DNA of 64,000 nt from Hyphomicrobiales bacterium (GTDB taxonomy: Bacteria > Pseudomonadota > Alphaproteobacteria > Rhizobiales > Beijerinckiaceae). A model generated the notes under the pieces. The model searched no databases and had not been told where the DNA came from. It saw nothing but the letters and a program-made list of their open reading frames with translations. Below, piece after piece: positions 34,698 through 43,538 of this stretch (position 1 is its first letter; each line of letters begins with the position of its first letter). The translations under genes were made by a program, and so were the position numbers. The stretch lies in NCBI GenBank assembly GCA_027484655.1, contig JAIXSM010000053.1, positions 1 to 64,000 on the forward strand. Direction: 5' to 3'.

Positions 34698-36494
34698 TCA
34701 ATCTGCGCGTTCTTTACGTGGCTTGCGGGGCCCTTTTGCGGGTCCGGGGTGCCGGCGTTGCGGGTCCGCTCCCCCCTCGCGCCCGCCCTTGCGGATTTCG
34801 TGCATTGAGCCGCTCGCGGGTTGAATATGCACGCTTTCGTCACTGGTTCGCCGCACGGCTGCTGCGAACTGCGCGGCGACAGACTCGGCGATTTCGAATT
34901 TTGTGTCCCGGTCGAAGATGCGGATGGCGCCGATCTCCTGCTTGGTCACGCGACCGAGCCGGCAAATCACAGGCACAATCCACTTCGGGTCGGCGTTGTT
35001 GGCGCGTCCGACATTCATGCGAAACCACACCATTGGCCCGGCGGGTCGCTTGAAAGAGGGGTCGTGGGCAGCCGGTTCGCCGCCTTCGCCCTGTTCTGCG
35101 CGTTGCTTGCGGGCGGTGCGTTCTCGCTTGTCGGGGCGCTCGCGCGGTTCCCGGCGCTCCCGCTGGCGCCCGTCGCCGCCTTCCCGCGCGTCGAACGCGT
35201 CTTCGGGCTCAGGCAGGCGGGCGCGAAACATGCGCGCGAGCGCAGCAGCGATTTCCTGCGGCGTGCGTTCGGCCAGTAGCTTGTCAGCGAGCGCTGCGTC
35301 CTCGGGGGAGCCTTGCTCCGTGAAGAGCGGATCCTGCAGAAGTCGGCGCTGATCGGCGAGGCGGATCTCGCTGGCGGACGGCGGCTCGCCCCACAGCACC
35401 TCGATGCGGGCCTGTTGGATGAGCGCCTCCGCCTTGCGCCAGCGATTGAACGGGGCGATCAGGACGCACAGGCCCTTCCGCCCTGCGCGGCCGGTGCGGC
35501 CGCTTCGGTGGAGCAGGGTGTCGCGATCATTGGGCAGTTCGGCGTGGATCACCAGTTCGAGCCCGGGCAGATCGATGCCGCGCGCCGCCACGTCGGTGGC
35601 GACGCAGACTCGGGCTCGCCCGTCCCGCAGGGCCTGCAGCGCGTGGGTGCGTTCGCCTTGCGTAAACTCGCCCGAAAGAGCGACGGCGGCGAAGCCGCGC
35701 TCCACCAGACGGCCGTGGAGCCGGCGCACGGCCTCTCTCGTCTGGCAGAAGATGATGGCCGCACGCGCATCGTGAAACCGCAGCACGTTCACCACCGCGT
35801 GCTCGATCTGGTTTGGCGGGATGCGCAGCGCACGGTACTCGATGTCGCCGTGGGGCTGCGCGCGATCAATGGTGTCGATGCGGATGGCGTCGCGCTGGTA
35901 GCTGCGGGCCAGGCTCGCGATGTCGCGGGGAATGGTGGCTGAAAAGAGCAGCGTCCGGCGTTCTGACGGCGTGGCGTCGAGAAGGAACTCGATGTCCTCG
36001 CGGAACCCGAGGTCCAGCATCTCGTCAGCTTCATCCAGCACGACGGCGCGCAGCCCGCGCAGGTCCAGCCGGCCGCGTTCGAGATGGTCGCGCAGGCGTC
36101 CCGGCGTTCCCACGACAATATGGCAGCCCTGAGCCAACGCTCGCGCCTCCTGCCGCACGTCCATGCCGCCGATGGAGGCGCAAACAACGCCGCCAGCGTC
36201 GCCATACAGCCACACCAGCTCCTTCTGCACCTGCATGGCGAGTTCGCGGGTTGGCGCGATGACGAGAGCCAGCGGCGCGCCGGGCTCGCCCATGCGCTCG
36301 GCGTCGCCCAGCAGTGTGGAGGCGAGCGCAAGTCCGTAGGCTACGGTCTTGCCCGAGCCGGTCTGGGCAGAGACGAGGAGATCGCGCTCGTCCGCCTCCG
36401 CCTCCAGCACGGCGCTCTGCACGGGCGTGGGATCCTGATAACCGCGCGCTTGAAGGGCGCGCGCGAGGCTGGCGTTGGTCGCGGGGAAGGGCAT
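34698..36494 (-). CDS. DEAD-box ATP-dependent RNA helicase with DbpA-like C-terminal RNA-binding domain
   Basis: The protein has 598 residues from the ATG at 36494; the frame is open further upstream, but the extension has no family similarity. Helicase motifs in order: AQTGSGKT (43-50), PTRELAMQ (81-88), VLDEADEM (with DEAD 154-157), SAT (185-187), VATDVAARGIDLP, and HRSGRTGRAG (329-338). A charged linker rich in Glu/Arg follows, then at about 480-555 a DbpA-like RNA-binding domain (VWFRMNVGRANNADPKWIVP, IFDRDTKFEI). The tail is basic. It resembles the CsdA/DeaD group used in ribosome assembly and cold growth. It splits two catabolic regions. Confidence 0.9.
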   Translation of the reverse strand: MPFPATNASLARALQARGYQDPTPVQSAVLEAEADERDLLVSAQTGSGKTVAYGLALASTLLGDAERMGEPGAPLALVIAPTRELAMQVQKELVWLYGDAGGVVCASIGGMDVRQEARALAQGCHIVVGTPGRLRDHLERGRLDLRGLRAVVLDEADEMLDLGFREDIEFLLDATPSERRTLLFSATIPRDIASLARSYQRDAIRIDTIDRAQPHGDIEYRALRIPPNQIEHAVVNVLRFHDARAAIIFCQTREAVRRLHGRLVERGFAAVALSGEFTQGERTHALQALRDGRARVCVATDVAARGIDLPGLELVIHAELPNDRDTLLHRSGRTGRAGRKGLCVLIAPFNRWRKAEALIQQARIEVLWGEPPSASEIRLADQRRLLQDPLFTEQGSPEDAALADKLLAERTPQEIAAALARMFRARLPEPEDAFDAREGGDGRQRERREPRERPDKRERTARKQRAEQGEGGEPAAHDPSFKRPAGPMVWFRMNVGRANNADPKWIVPVICRLGRVTKQEIGAIRIFDRDTKFEIAESVAAQFAAAVRRTSDESVHIQPASGSMHEIRKGGREGGADPQRRHPGPAKGPRKPRKERAD

Positions 36495-36823
36495 GGAGGG
36501 TTGAGGGCTTTCGGAGGTTCGGGTTTGTCGGGCGTCCGGGGTGTGGCCGGCGGCAGCTCGCCAAAATGTTGGCAGATGTGCGCGGTGGCGAACCGTGCGG
36601 CCCGGGACGCGCCCTGTCTCAGGGTGAGGAAGCCCCTTCGATACCCTGTCCGCCCCGCCGTCACAAGTGTTGCGTCGCGCGGCCCAAAAGCTGGCGGAGT
36701 CGGCGGCTCGGTCTTGCGGGACCGCTTCCGGGGCGCCTGGCGCTGGCATGCCTGACTTTCGCGGATATACTTGGCCCTGTCCGGATCGGAGAATCCGGAG
36801 GGGAACGAAATGTGGAGGAAGCC
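36495..36823. other. Divergent intergenic region between the helicase and a binding-protein gene
   Basis: These 329 bases should hold both promoters. An in-frame 5' extension of the helicase frame runs through most of it, but it shows no family similarity and no ribosome site. The plus-strand side ends in GGAGGAA in front of the ATG at 36824. Confidence 0.4.
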
Positions 36824-37882
36824 ATGAAGGGCAATTGGAGACATGGGGGGCTTGCGGGTTGTGTCCTTGGCCTCGCCGCGGCGTTTGCGAGCGCCGGCGC
36901 CCATGCGCAGGGGGCTGTCGAGAGCTTCTACAAGGGCAAGACCGTTCGCGTCCTCATCGGCGCTGATGTAGGCGGCACTTACGGGCTCTACGGCCAGCTC
37001 GCCGCCCGCCATCTGGGCAAGCATATCCCGGGACAGCCCACGCTCGTGCTGCAAACGATGCCCGGCGCTGGCGGCAACATCGCCCTGAACTATTCCTACA
37101 ACGTGGCCCCGAAGGATGGTTCGCTCATTCACTGCATCCACTCGGATGTGCTCTTCGAGACGCTGCTGAATCCTGCCGTGAAGTTCAACGCCAAGGATTT
37201 CCTTTTCATCGGGCGCATCGCCGATGCGGATTCCGTCACTCTCTCAACCCGAGCGTCCGGCGTGAAGTCCCTTGCAGAGGCGCGCAGCCGGGAGGTCACC
37301 TTCGGCGCCACGGGCATGACGAACGTGTTCGCGCTCTCCGCCCTCATGATGAACCGGACTGCGGGCACGCGCTTCAAGGTTATCGCCGGTTACAAGGGCG
37401 CGTCCGATATCATGATCGCCATGGAGCGCGGCGAGGTGGACAGCAGCGGCATGTCCCTCGCGAACGCCCTGACCCTGCACGGGGAAAAGCTCACCAGAGG
37501 CGATCTGGCCCCGGTGTTCTCCATCGCATCGAAGCGCCTGAAGGAGTTTCCTGATTCGCCGGCGATCACCGAGTTCGGCGGGCCGGATGAAAAAACGCTC
37601 ATGGAGATTTACGTCTCCACAGGAGAACTCGGTCGCCCGTTAGCGTTCCCGCCGGGCGTGCCAGCTGACAGGCTCGCGGCCGTCCGCGCGGCGTTCTGGA
37701 AGATGGTCGCGGATCCCGAGTTCATCGCCGAAACGAAAAAGGCGGCGGTACCCGTGGCGCCTATGAGCGGCGAGGACATGGCGGCCTATGTGGACAAGGT
37801 CATGGCGACGCCCGCATCCCAACTGGAGGCCGCGCGCAGGCTCCACGCGCAACTGGTCGGCTCGCGCGACAAGCCGAATTAA
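36824..37882 (+). CDS. Tripartite tricarboxylate transporter (TctC/Bug) substrate-binding protein, long subtype
   Basis: The protein has 352 residues. The ATG is preceded by GGAGGAA. A signal peptide ends near AGAHAQ (about residue 29). FYKGKTVRVLIGADVGGTYG and ARHLGKHIPGQPTLVLQTMPGAGG are the long-subtype pocket loops. YKGASDIMIAMERGEVDSSG is a typical central segment. A large in-frame upstream extension (from 36314) belongs to the helicase region and was not used. It ends before a hairpin and 115 bases before the TauD-type dioxygenase gene. Confidence 0.86.
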   Translation: MKGNWRHGGLAGCVLGLAAAFASAGAHAQGAVESFYKGKTVRVLIGADVGGTYGLYGQLAARHLGKHIPGQPTLVLQTMPGAGGNIALNYSYNVAPKDGSLIHCIHSDVLFETLLNPAVKFNAKDFLFIGRIADADSVTLSTRASGVKSLAEARSREVTFGATGMTNVFALSALMMNRTAGTRFKVIAGYKGASDIMIAMERGEVDSSGMSLANALTLHGEKLTRGDLAPVFSIASKRLKEFPDSPAITEFGGPDEKTLMEIYVSTGELGRPLAFPPGVPADRLAAVRAAFWKMVADPEFIAETKKAAVPVAPMSGEDMAAYVDKVMATPASQLEAARRLHAQLVGSRDKPN

Positions 37883-37910
37883 GCCGCGCGCGCACGCAAG
37901 CTGCACATAA

Positions 37911-37932
37911 CTGCCGCGCTCATGCGCGGCAG
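37911..37932 (+). terminator. Hairpin after the binding-protein gene
   Basis: CTGCCGCG and CGCGGCAG form a perfect eight-base stem with a six-base loop, 28 bases after the stop codon. No long T-run follows, so it may be only a partial barrier to the dioxygenase gene. Confidence 0.5.
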
Positions 37933-37997
37933 AAGCCTCTGGTCATCGGCGTCAGCTTTCGTCATTCTGTCACGACAATGGTCAACGGGAGGACACA

Positions 37998-38846
37998 ATG
38001 ACGATAGAAGTCGTCAAGATGCATCCGGCGCTGGGCGCTGAAATCCGCGGGGTTGATCTGTCCAAGCCCCTGGACGCGCAGACCGCCGCCGAGATTCGCA
38101 GGGCGTTTGACGAGAATATCGTGGTTGTGGCGCGCGGGCAGACGCTCGACGAGCAGCAGCAACTGCGCGCCGCCGAGATCTTCGGCAAGGTGGCGTATCG
38201 CAGACGCCCCGTCGCGGGGCCCGGGCCGGGCGGGGATTTCGACACGCCGTTCATGCTCGTCACCAACATCGTTGAGAACGGCAAGCCCATCGGCGCTTTC
38301 GGCGATGGCGAGATGTGGTTCCACCACGACACCAGCTACTATCCCGAGCCCCATCGGGCGACATTGCTTTACGCGATGAAGCTCACATCGTGGGGCGGGG
38401 AGACCTGCTTCTCCAACATGTACATGGCCTACGAGATGATCCCGCGCGCGTTGCGAGATCGGCTTGAGGGCCGTCGCGTCTTGCAAATGCACGATTACAA
38501 GCGTCGCGAGCGCCTGAACCTCGATACCGCGGACCTCACACGGATCCGCCACAACTGGCAGCCGCTGTTCGTCACGCACCCGGCGACGGGCCGCAAGGCG
38601 CTCTATGTGTCGAGGCTTATGTCGGCGCAGATCGAGGGCCTGTCGCGTGAGGAGAGCGAGGACGCGCTGGAGCAGCTTTTCGACATCTCCGAGGATCCAT
38701 CCATCGTCTACGAGCACAATTGGGCGCTGGGCGACATGGTGATCTGGGACAACTGGTGCTCGATCCACGCCCGCAAGGATTTCCCGCGCGAGGAGCCACG
38801 CCTGATGCGCCGGCTCACCATCGAGGGGCAGGCGCTCCAATTCTGA
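37998..38846 (+). CDS. TauD/TfdA-family Fe(II)/2-oxoglutarate dioxygenase
   Basis: The protein has 282 residues. The iron triad is visible: H109-x-D111 in MWFHHDTSYY and a distal His in WDNWCSIHARKDF; the Arg for 2-oxoglutarate is in PRLMRRLTIEG. The N-terminal LGAEIRGVDLSKPL is usual for the family. TauD and TfdA members attack a C-H bond next to a heteroatom, for example in taurine or aryloxyacetates, and release the group. Here the substrate is unknown, but a TTT binding protein upstream and an LLM monooxygenase downstream suggest an imported acid. The ribosome site GGGAGGAC lies before the ATG. Confidence 0.87.
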   Translation: MTIEVVKMHPALGAEIRGVDLSKPLDAQTAAEIRRAFDENIVVVARGQTLDEQQQLRAAEIFGKVAYRRRPVAGPGPGGDFDTPFMLVTNIVENGKPIGAFGDGEMWFHHDTSYYPEPHRATLLYAMKLTSWGGETCFSNMYMAYEMIPRALRDRLEGRRVLQMHDYKRRERLNLDTADLTRIRHNWQPLFVTHPATGRKALYVSRLMSAQIEGLSREESEDALEQLFDISEDPSIVYEHNWALGDMVIWDNWCSIHARKDFPREEPRLMRRLTIEGQALQF

Positions 38847-38862
38847 GCGCTGCAAAGACGGT

Positions 38863-38887
38863 GCGGGAGAGGCGCACGCCCTCCCGC
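38863..38887 (+). terminator. Hairpin after the dioxygenase gene
   Basis: GCGGGAG and CTCCCGC pair around an inner GGCG/CGCC stem, 16 bases after the dioxygenase stop codon. The composite stem is stable but lacks a T-run. Confidence 0.5.
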
Positions 38888-38911
38888 GCTTGACCATCGG
38901 AATTGCCGGCT

Positions 38912-38984
38912 CCTAGCGCATTTTCCGTCCAAGTGGACTTCGGCTGGACGCAAGAAAATGCGGGAAAAACAAGAATCTAAAGCG
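38912..38984. repeat. Palindromic intergenic element, probably a dispersed Hyphomicrobiales-type repeat
   Basis: CGCATTTTC (38917-38925) and GAAAATGCG (38954-38962) are perfect nine-base inverted arms around a 28-base loop that includes AAGTGGAC. The flanks CTAG at the left and AAAACAAGAATCTAAAGC at the right match the shape of palindromic intergenic elements I know from genomes of this order. One copy only is seen in the window, so the family assignment rests on recalled shape. Confidence 0.55.
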
Positions 38985-39171
38985 GATGGACTGATGCAAT
39001 CAGGTCGGTTTCCGCTCTAGTCTGATGTTGAAAGCCTGCGCCAAAAAAGATGCAGGCGGAACGGGAGGAAACCATCGGGCGCGTGCGCTCCAATGAGCGC
39101 TCAGGCGCGTGCGTTCCACAGCCGCGCGCTCCAAGCACGTCACATCTTCACAGTTCGCAAGGGAAGAGTGC

Positions 39172-40311
39172 ATGACCACCGTCAGCAGGCAGGCTCGGAT
39201 TTCGATGCACAACGAAAACGGGCTCAAAATCGGCCTTTTCGGCGCGAATTGTTCGTCCGGGCGGTGCGTGACCCTGCTTGAGGAGCGCTGGTCGGGCTCC
39301 TGGGCGGATTGCCTTGCGCTCGCCAAGCTCGCCGACGACGTGGGCATCGACTTTATGCTGCCAGTCGGCCGCTGGAAGGGCTACGGCGGCGACACCGATT
39401 ATCAGGGCGCTACGCTTGAGACCGTCACGTGGGCGAGCGGCCTTCTCGCTTCGACAAAGCGCATCACCGTGTTCGGCACCGTTCACGCCCCTCTTTTTCA
39501 TCCGCTCATCGCGGCGAAAGAGTTCGTCACCGCCGATCACATCGGGCAGGGCAGGTTCGGCCTTAACGTTGTGTGCGGCTGGAATGAGGGCGAGTTCGAC
39601 ATGTTCGGCGTCGCCCAGCGCGATCACGAGCGGCGGTATGATTACGCCCACGAGTGGATCGACGTGGTGAAGCGCGCCTGGTCCACCGAGGGCGACTGGG
39701 ATTACGCGGGTGAGTACTTCAAGCTGAAAGGCGTTCGCACCAACCCGAAGCCGTTCGGCGGCTCACACCCCGTCACCATGAACGCCGGGGCTTCCCCCAA
39801 GGGGCGCGCGTTCGCGTTGAAAAACTGCGACGCCTTTTTCACAACCGCAAGCCGCACCGACCCGGAGCAGACGGCGGCGAAGGTGCGCGAGATCAAGGCC
39901 GAAGCGCTTGGCTATGGTCGCGAGATCGGGGTTTACACAGTTGGCGTGGTGACCTGCCGTCCGACCCGGAGGGAGGCGGAGGAGTACCATCACCACGCCA
40001 CCGTCGAGCGTGCCGACTGGAACGCCGTGCGCGACATTCTCGCGCTCAAGAACATCTCGCCGGAGACCGTGGGCGACGAGGCGTACGCCGCCCAGCGCAC
40101 GGCTTATGCGAACGGCATGGGCGGGCTGCCCATCGTCGGCGATCCGGACCACGTGGCGCAGGTGTTGGCCGGCCTGACCCGGGCGGGGCTGAGCGGCATC
40201 GGAATTTCGTTCGTCAACTACGGCGCGGAGCTTCCATTCTTCGCCGACGAGGTTTTGCCACGGCTGCAAAAATTGGGCGTGCGCGCCCCGACCATGGGAG
40301 GCAACGGATGA
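39172..40311 (+). CDS. LLM-class flavin-dependent monooxygenase (RutA/SfnG-like)
   Basis: The protein has 379 residues from the ATG at 39172 (AGGGAAGAG upstream); an in-frame start at 39109 has no good site. Pattern: LKIGLFGANCSSGRCVTLLE, then GRWKGYGGDTDYQG, DHIGQGRFGLNVVCGWNEGEFDMFG, RRYDYAHEWIDVVKRAW, and a C-terminal GIGISFVNYGAELPFFADEVLP. The N(V/I)V-x-GW and RRYDY strings resemble pyrimidine monooxygenase RutA and dimethylsulfone monooxygenase. It needs a partner reductase for reduced FMN, which is not in the window. It overlaps the next binding-protein gene by 4 bases, so transport and oxidation are linked. Confidence 0.84.
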   Translation: MTTVSRQARISMHNENGLKIGLFGANCSSGRCVTLLEERWSGSWADCLALAKLADDVGIDFMLPVGRWKGYGGDTDYQGATLETVTWASGLLASTKRITVFGTVHAPLFHPLIAAKEFVTADHIGQGRFGLNVVCGWNEGEFDMFGVAQRDHERRYDYAHEWIDVVKRAWSTEGDWDYAGEYFKLKGVRTNPKPFGGSHPVTMNAGASPKGRAFALKNCDAFFTTASRTDPEQTAAKVREIKAEALGYGREIGVYTVGVVTCRPTRREAEEYHHHATVERADWNAVRDILALKNISPETVGDEAYAAQRTAYANGMGGLPIVGDPDHVAQVLAGLTRAGLSGIGISFVNYGAELPFFADEVLPRLQKLGVRAPTMGGNG

Positions 40312-41276
40312 GAAAATTCTGGTTGAGCGTCGCCGCGCTTGCGCTACTGGCGACCGGCGCTGCGCCGGCTCAGGCCCAAGGGGAGGCGTATCCCGCCCGC
40401 CCGGTGCGCCTCGTGGTGCCGTTCCCTGCGGGCGGACCCGCCGACGTGCTGGCGCGCGTGGTGGCGCAGGACATGAGCGAACGGTGGGGGCAGGGCGTCA
40501 TCATTGAGAACCGGGTGGGCGCGGGATCCGCTGTGGGCGCGGCCTCGGTCGCTCGCTCGGCGCCCGATGGCTACACGCTGCTGCTCGCCCTCGACACCAC
40601 GCTGGTGATGATCCCCATCGCCATGAAAACGGCCAACTACAAGGTGGAGGACTTCGCGCCGATCTCGCTGGCAGCGACCAACACTTCCATTCTCGTGGTC
40701 CCCGCGAACGGGCCCAAAACTGTCGAGGAGCTGATCGCCAAAGGACGCGCCAATCCCGGCAAGCTCAACTATGGTGCGGGCATCATCACCACGCGGCTGG
40801 GCGCCTTCCTGCTGTCCAAGCTCACCGGCATCGAGGCTGTGTCCGTGCCCTACAACGGTAGCGCCGAGGTGGTGCGCGCGTTGCTCGACGGCAGCATAGA
40901 CTACGCTGTTGATGGAATCGCGCCCCACCTGCCGCATATCCAGGCCGGCAAACTGCGAGCGCTGGCGAAGCTTGATGACAAGCCTGTGGAATCGTTGCCC
41001 GATCTACAGTCGCTCCATCGCTTCCCGGGCTTGGCAGCCATGGGTGAGGCCGCCACCTGGATGGGCGTCGTCGCGCCGGCCGGCACGCCTGCGCCGATCA
41101 TCGCCAAAGTGCGTGACGGGGTCGTTGCCGCGACCAATAACGACGCGATCCGCCGGAAGATGGCGCCGCTGGGCATCACGGTCACAAACAGCACGCCTGA
41201 GGCGTTTTCGGCCTTTATCGCATCGGAAGCGAAGCGCTGGGAGCCGGTGATCCGCGAGAGCGGGTTCGCGAATTGA
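40308..41276 (+). CDS. Tripartite tricarboxylate transporter (TctC/Bug) substrate-binding protein, short subtype
   Basis: The protein has 322 residues. A signal peptide ends near GAAPAQA (about residue 23). YPARPVRLVVPFPAGGPADVLARVV and VIIENRVGAGSAVGAASVARSAPDGYT are classical Bug pocket loops. The ATGA overlap with the LLM gene shows co-translation. No TctA/TctB follows; the gene ends about 100 bases before the Rap1a-like gene, which has its own strong ribosome site. Confidence 0.88.
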   Translation: MRKFWLSVAALALLATGAAPAQAQGEAYPARPVRLVVPFPAGGPADVLARVVAQDMSERWGQGVIIENRVGAGSAVGAASVARSAPDGYTLLLALDTTLVMIPIAMKTANYKVEDFAPISLAATNTSILVVPANGPKTVEELIAKGRANPGKLNYGAGIITTRLGAFLLSKLTGIEAVSVPYNGSAEVVRALLDGSIDYAVDGIAPHLPHIQAGKLRALAKLDDKPVESLPDLQSLHRFPGLAAMGEAATWMGVVAPAGTPAPIIAKVRDGVVAATNNDAIRRKMAPLGITVTNSTPEAFSAFIASEAKRWEPVIRESGFAN

Positions 41277-41378
41277 GGCGCGGCCGGGCGGCCTGCGGTG
41301 GGTGGAAAGCGTTGAGTGAAGCGTTGCTGCGGAGAAGAATATGTGTATGTAGAACAATAGTTAAGTAAGGAGGCTGAC

Positions 41379-41711
41379 ATGCGGCTTGGTGCTTTCGTGA
41401 TGGTTCTCGCGCTCGCGGCGCCCGCGGCGATGGCGGCGGATGCGGATGACAGTTTCAACGGCATCCAACAGGCCTGCCGCGATCTCCTTGATCCGAACTC
41501 GAACAAGGATCTCTACAAGCAGGGCAAGTGCGCGGGCATCGTTGAAGGCGTGGTCTGGGGCGCCCCCAGCATCTGCCCGCCGAACCGGTGGACTGTGAAC
41601 CAGGCCACCCGCATCGTCCTCAATTACGCTGACCGCGCCCCCCACCGGTGGCACGAGCCCCACCACAAGCTGATTCAGGAAAGCCTTGAGGGCGTATGGC
41701 GCTGCCGCTGA
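41379..41711 (+). CDS. Rap1a/Tai-like small secreted protein
   Basis: The protein has 110 residues. A signal peptide ends near PAAMAADAD (about residue 20). The mature part has a C-x-G-I-V-x-G-V-V-W-G core (KCAGIVEGVVWGAPSIC), a C-terminal NQATRIVLNYADRAPHRWHEPHHKLIQESLEGVWRC, and spaced cysteines, which match the Rap1a/Tai immunity protein domain (CxGf..GvxdG, ...LP...A..V.Y....P......v..AL...WPC). Rap1a proteins neutralise type VI amidase effectors, but many orphan members are known and no type VI effector is near. It has an AAGGAGG site and sits 42 bases upstream of a type I secretion pair. Confidence 0.65.
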   Translation: MRLGAFVMVLALAAPAAMAADADDSFNGIQQACRDLLDPNSNKDLYKQGKCAGIVEGVVWGAPSICPPNRWTVNQATRIVLNYADRAPHRWHEPHHKLIQESLEGVWRCR

Positions 41712-41753
41712 TTTCAGGCTAAGCTTCCGGTGGTGGCGCAACCGGAGGTTGGC

Positions 41754-43538
41754 ATGGGGGTTGGGCCGTCCGCCTATCGCGAGGGCAAGGGGCAGGGAGA
41801 GTTGCGGCGCGCGCTGCGCGCGTGTCGCGGCGCTTTTCTAGCGCTGGCGTTCGTCAGCGCTGTCATCAACGTCCTGTACCTGACCGGCTCCGTCTACATG
41901 CTGGAGGTTTATGACCGGGTGCTCGCCAGCCGCAGCGTCCCGACGCTGGTCGCGATCTCGATCCTCGCTGCGGCGCTCTATGGTTTTCAGGCTGCCCTCG
42001 ACGTTTTACGCGGCCGGGTTCTCACGCGGGTCGGGAACGCCGTCGACAACGGTGTGAGCGAGCGTGTTCACGATGTGATCGTGCGGACGCCGCTACGGCG
42101 GCGGGTGGGTGGCGATGGCCTGCAACCGCTGCGCGACCTCGATCAGGTGCGCGGCTTTCTGGCGAGCGGAGGGCCGACCGCCCTTTTCGACCTGCCCTGG
42201 CTCCCGTTCTATCTGGGCATCTGCTTCCTGTTTCATTTCTGGATCGGCATGACGGCGCTGATCGGGGCGCTTGTTCTGATCGCCGTCACCATCCTCACTG
42301 ACGTCATGACGCGCAGCCCCGCCCGCGAGACTGTGTCCCATGGCGCAGTCCGTTTCGCCCTCGCCGAGCAGGCGCGCCGCAACGCCGAGGCGCTCCATGC
42401 GCTCGGCATGGCAGGCCGCATCGCGACGCGCTGGAGCGCCGCCAACGCAGCCTACCTGTCCAGCCAGACCCAGGCCGCGGACGTCACCAGCAGCTTCGGC
42501 GCGCTGGGGAAAGTGCTCCGCATGATGCTCCAGTCCGCCGTCCTCGGGGTGGGAGCCTATCTTGTGATCCTGCAGGAGGCTTCCGCCGGGGTCATCATCG
42601 CCGGGTCAATCCTGAGCGCCCGGGCGCTTGCGCCCGCCGAACTGGCCATTGCGAACTGGAAGGGGTTTGTGGCTGCTCGCCAGAGCTGGCGCCGCCTTGA
42701 GGAGCTTCTTGAGAGCCTGCCGCCGCAGCCGGCGCTGGTGGCGCTTCCAGCGCCGGGCGCCGCAGTCTCGGTCGAGACGCTTGGCGTCGCGCCCCCCGGC
42801 TCTTTGGCCCTGACGCTCGCGGACGTGACGTTCTCGCTCAAGGCGGGCCAGGGCCTCGGTGTGATCGGCCCGAGCGGGGCGGGCAAATCCACATTGGCGC
42901 GCGCCCTCGTGGGCGTGTGGGCCCCCGTTCGGGGGCACGTGCGGCTCGACGGCGCTGCGCTCGATCAGTGGACGCCAGACGCGCTGGGCGCGCATCTGGG
43001 TTATCTGCCGCAGGACGTTGAGCTGCTTGAGGGAACCATCGCCGAGAACATCGCGCGGTTCCGACCGGACGCCCCGGCGTCTGCGATCATCGCCGCGGCG
43101 AAGGCCGCCGACGTCCACGACCTCATCCTCCGCCAGCCGGCTGGTTACGACACTCGGCTCGGCGAGGGCGGGATCGGCCTCTCGGCAGGCCAGCGTCAAC
43201 GCATCGGGTTGGCCCGGGCATTGTTCGGCGACCCATTTCTTGTGGTTCTGGACGAACCCAACTCGAACCTCGACGCGGAGGGCGACGCCGCTCTTACCCA
43301 GGCCATTGCCGGGGTGCGCCGACGTGGTGGCGTCGCCATCGTCATTGCACATCGACCCAGCGCGCTCGCCGCCGTCGATATGGCGCTGCTTCTCGTGGAC
43401 GGAACGCAGCGCGCCTTCGGTCCGAAGGAGGCTATTCTTGCCAAGCTTGTGCCTCCGGCGCAGGCCGCGGGAGCGGGCGCGCAGATCCGTCTGGTGAGCG
43501 AGGGCAGGGAGGGTGACGATGGCCAGTCGCGCGGCTGA
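41754..43538 (+). CDS. prtD: Type I secretion ABC transporter, PrtD-like
   Basis: The protein has 594 residues from the ATG at 41754, where GGAGG stands five bases upstream; the GTG at 41730 is an alternative. Six membrane segments fill the first half, and the ATPase has a Walker A GPSGAGKST near residues 372-380, an LSAGQRQR signature near 476, and VVLDEPNSNLD (about 500). No N-terminal C39 peptidase is present, which fits the PrtD/HlyB-like group that exports RTX proteases and lipases. It is followed by the adaptor gene with a 20-base overlap. No RTX or other type I substrate gene is seen nearby. Confidence 0.87.
   Translation: MGVGPSAYREGKGQGELRRALRACRGAFLALAFVSAVINVLYLTGSVYMLEVYDRVLASRSVPTLVAISILAAALYGFQAALDVLRGRVLTRVGNAVDNGVSERVHDVIVRTPLRRRVGGDGLQPLRDLDQVRGFLASGGPTALFDLPWLPFYLGICFLFHFWIGMTALIGALVLIAVTILTDVMTRSPARETVSHGAVRFALAEQARRNAEALHALGMAGRIATRWSAANAAYLSSQTQAADVTSSFGALGKVLRMMLQSAVLGVGAYLVILQEASAGVIIAGSILSARALAPAELAIANWKGFVAARQSWRRLEELLESLPPQPALVALPAPGAAVSVETLGVAPPGSLALTLADVTFSLKAGQGLGVIGPSGAGKSTLARALVGVWAPVRGHVRLDGAALDQWTPDALGAHLGYLPQDVELLEGTIAENIARFRPDAPASAIIAAAKAADVHDLILRQPAGYDTRLGEGGIGLSAGQRQRIGLARALFGDPFLVVLDEPNSNLDAEGDAALTQAIAGVRRRGGVAIVIAHRPSALAAVDMALLLVDGTQRAFGPKEAILAKLVPPAQAAGAGAQIRLVSEGREGDDGQSRG

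Larger units (their letters stand above)
38847..39171. other. Intergenic region with a palindromic repeat element
   Basis: These 325 bases lie between the dioxygenase and the LLM gene and contain a hairpin near the dioxygenase end and a longer palindromic element (38912-38984), described separately. No gene is supported. Confidence 0.6.

Noticed and set aside
36314-36823. Upstream extension of the binding-protein frame and of the helicase frame
   Set aside because: Both frames run open because of base composition; the signal peptide at 36824 and the helicase Q-motif region near 36494 define the true starts.
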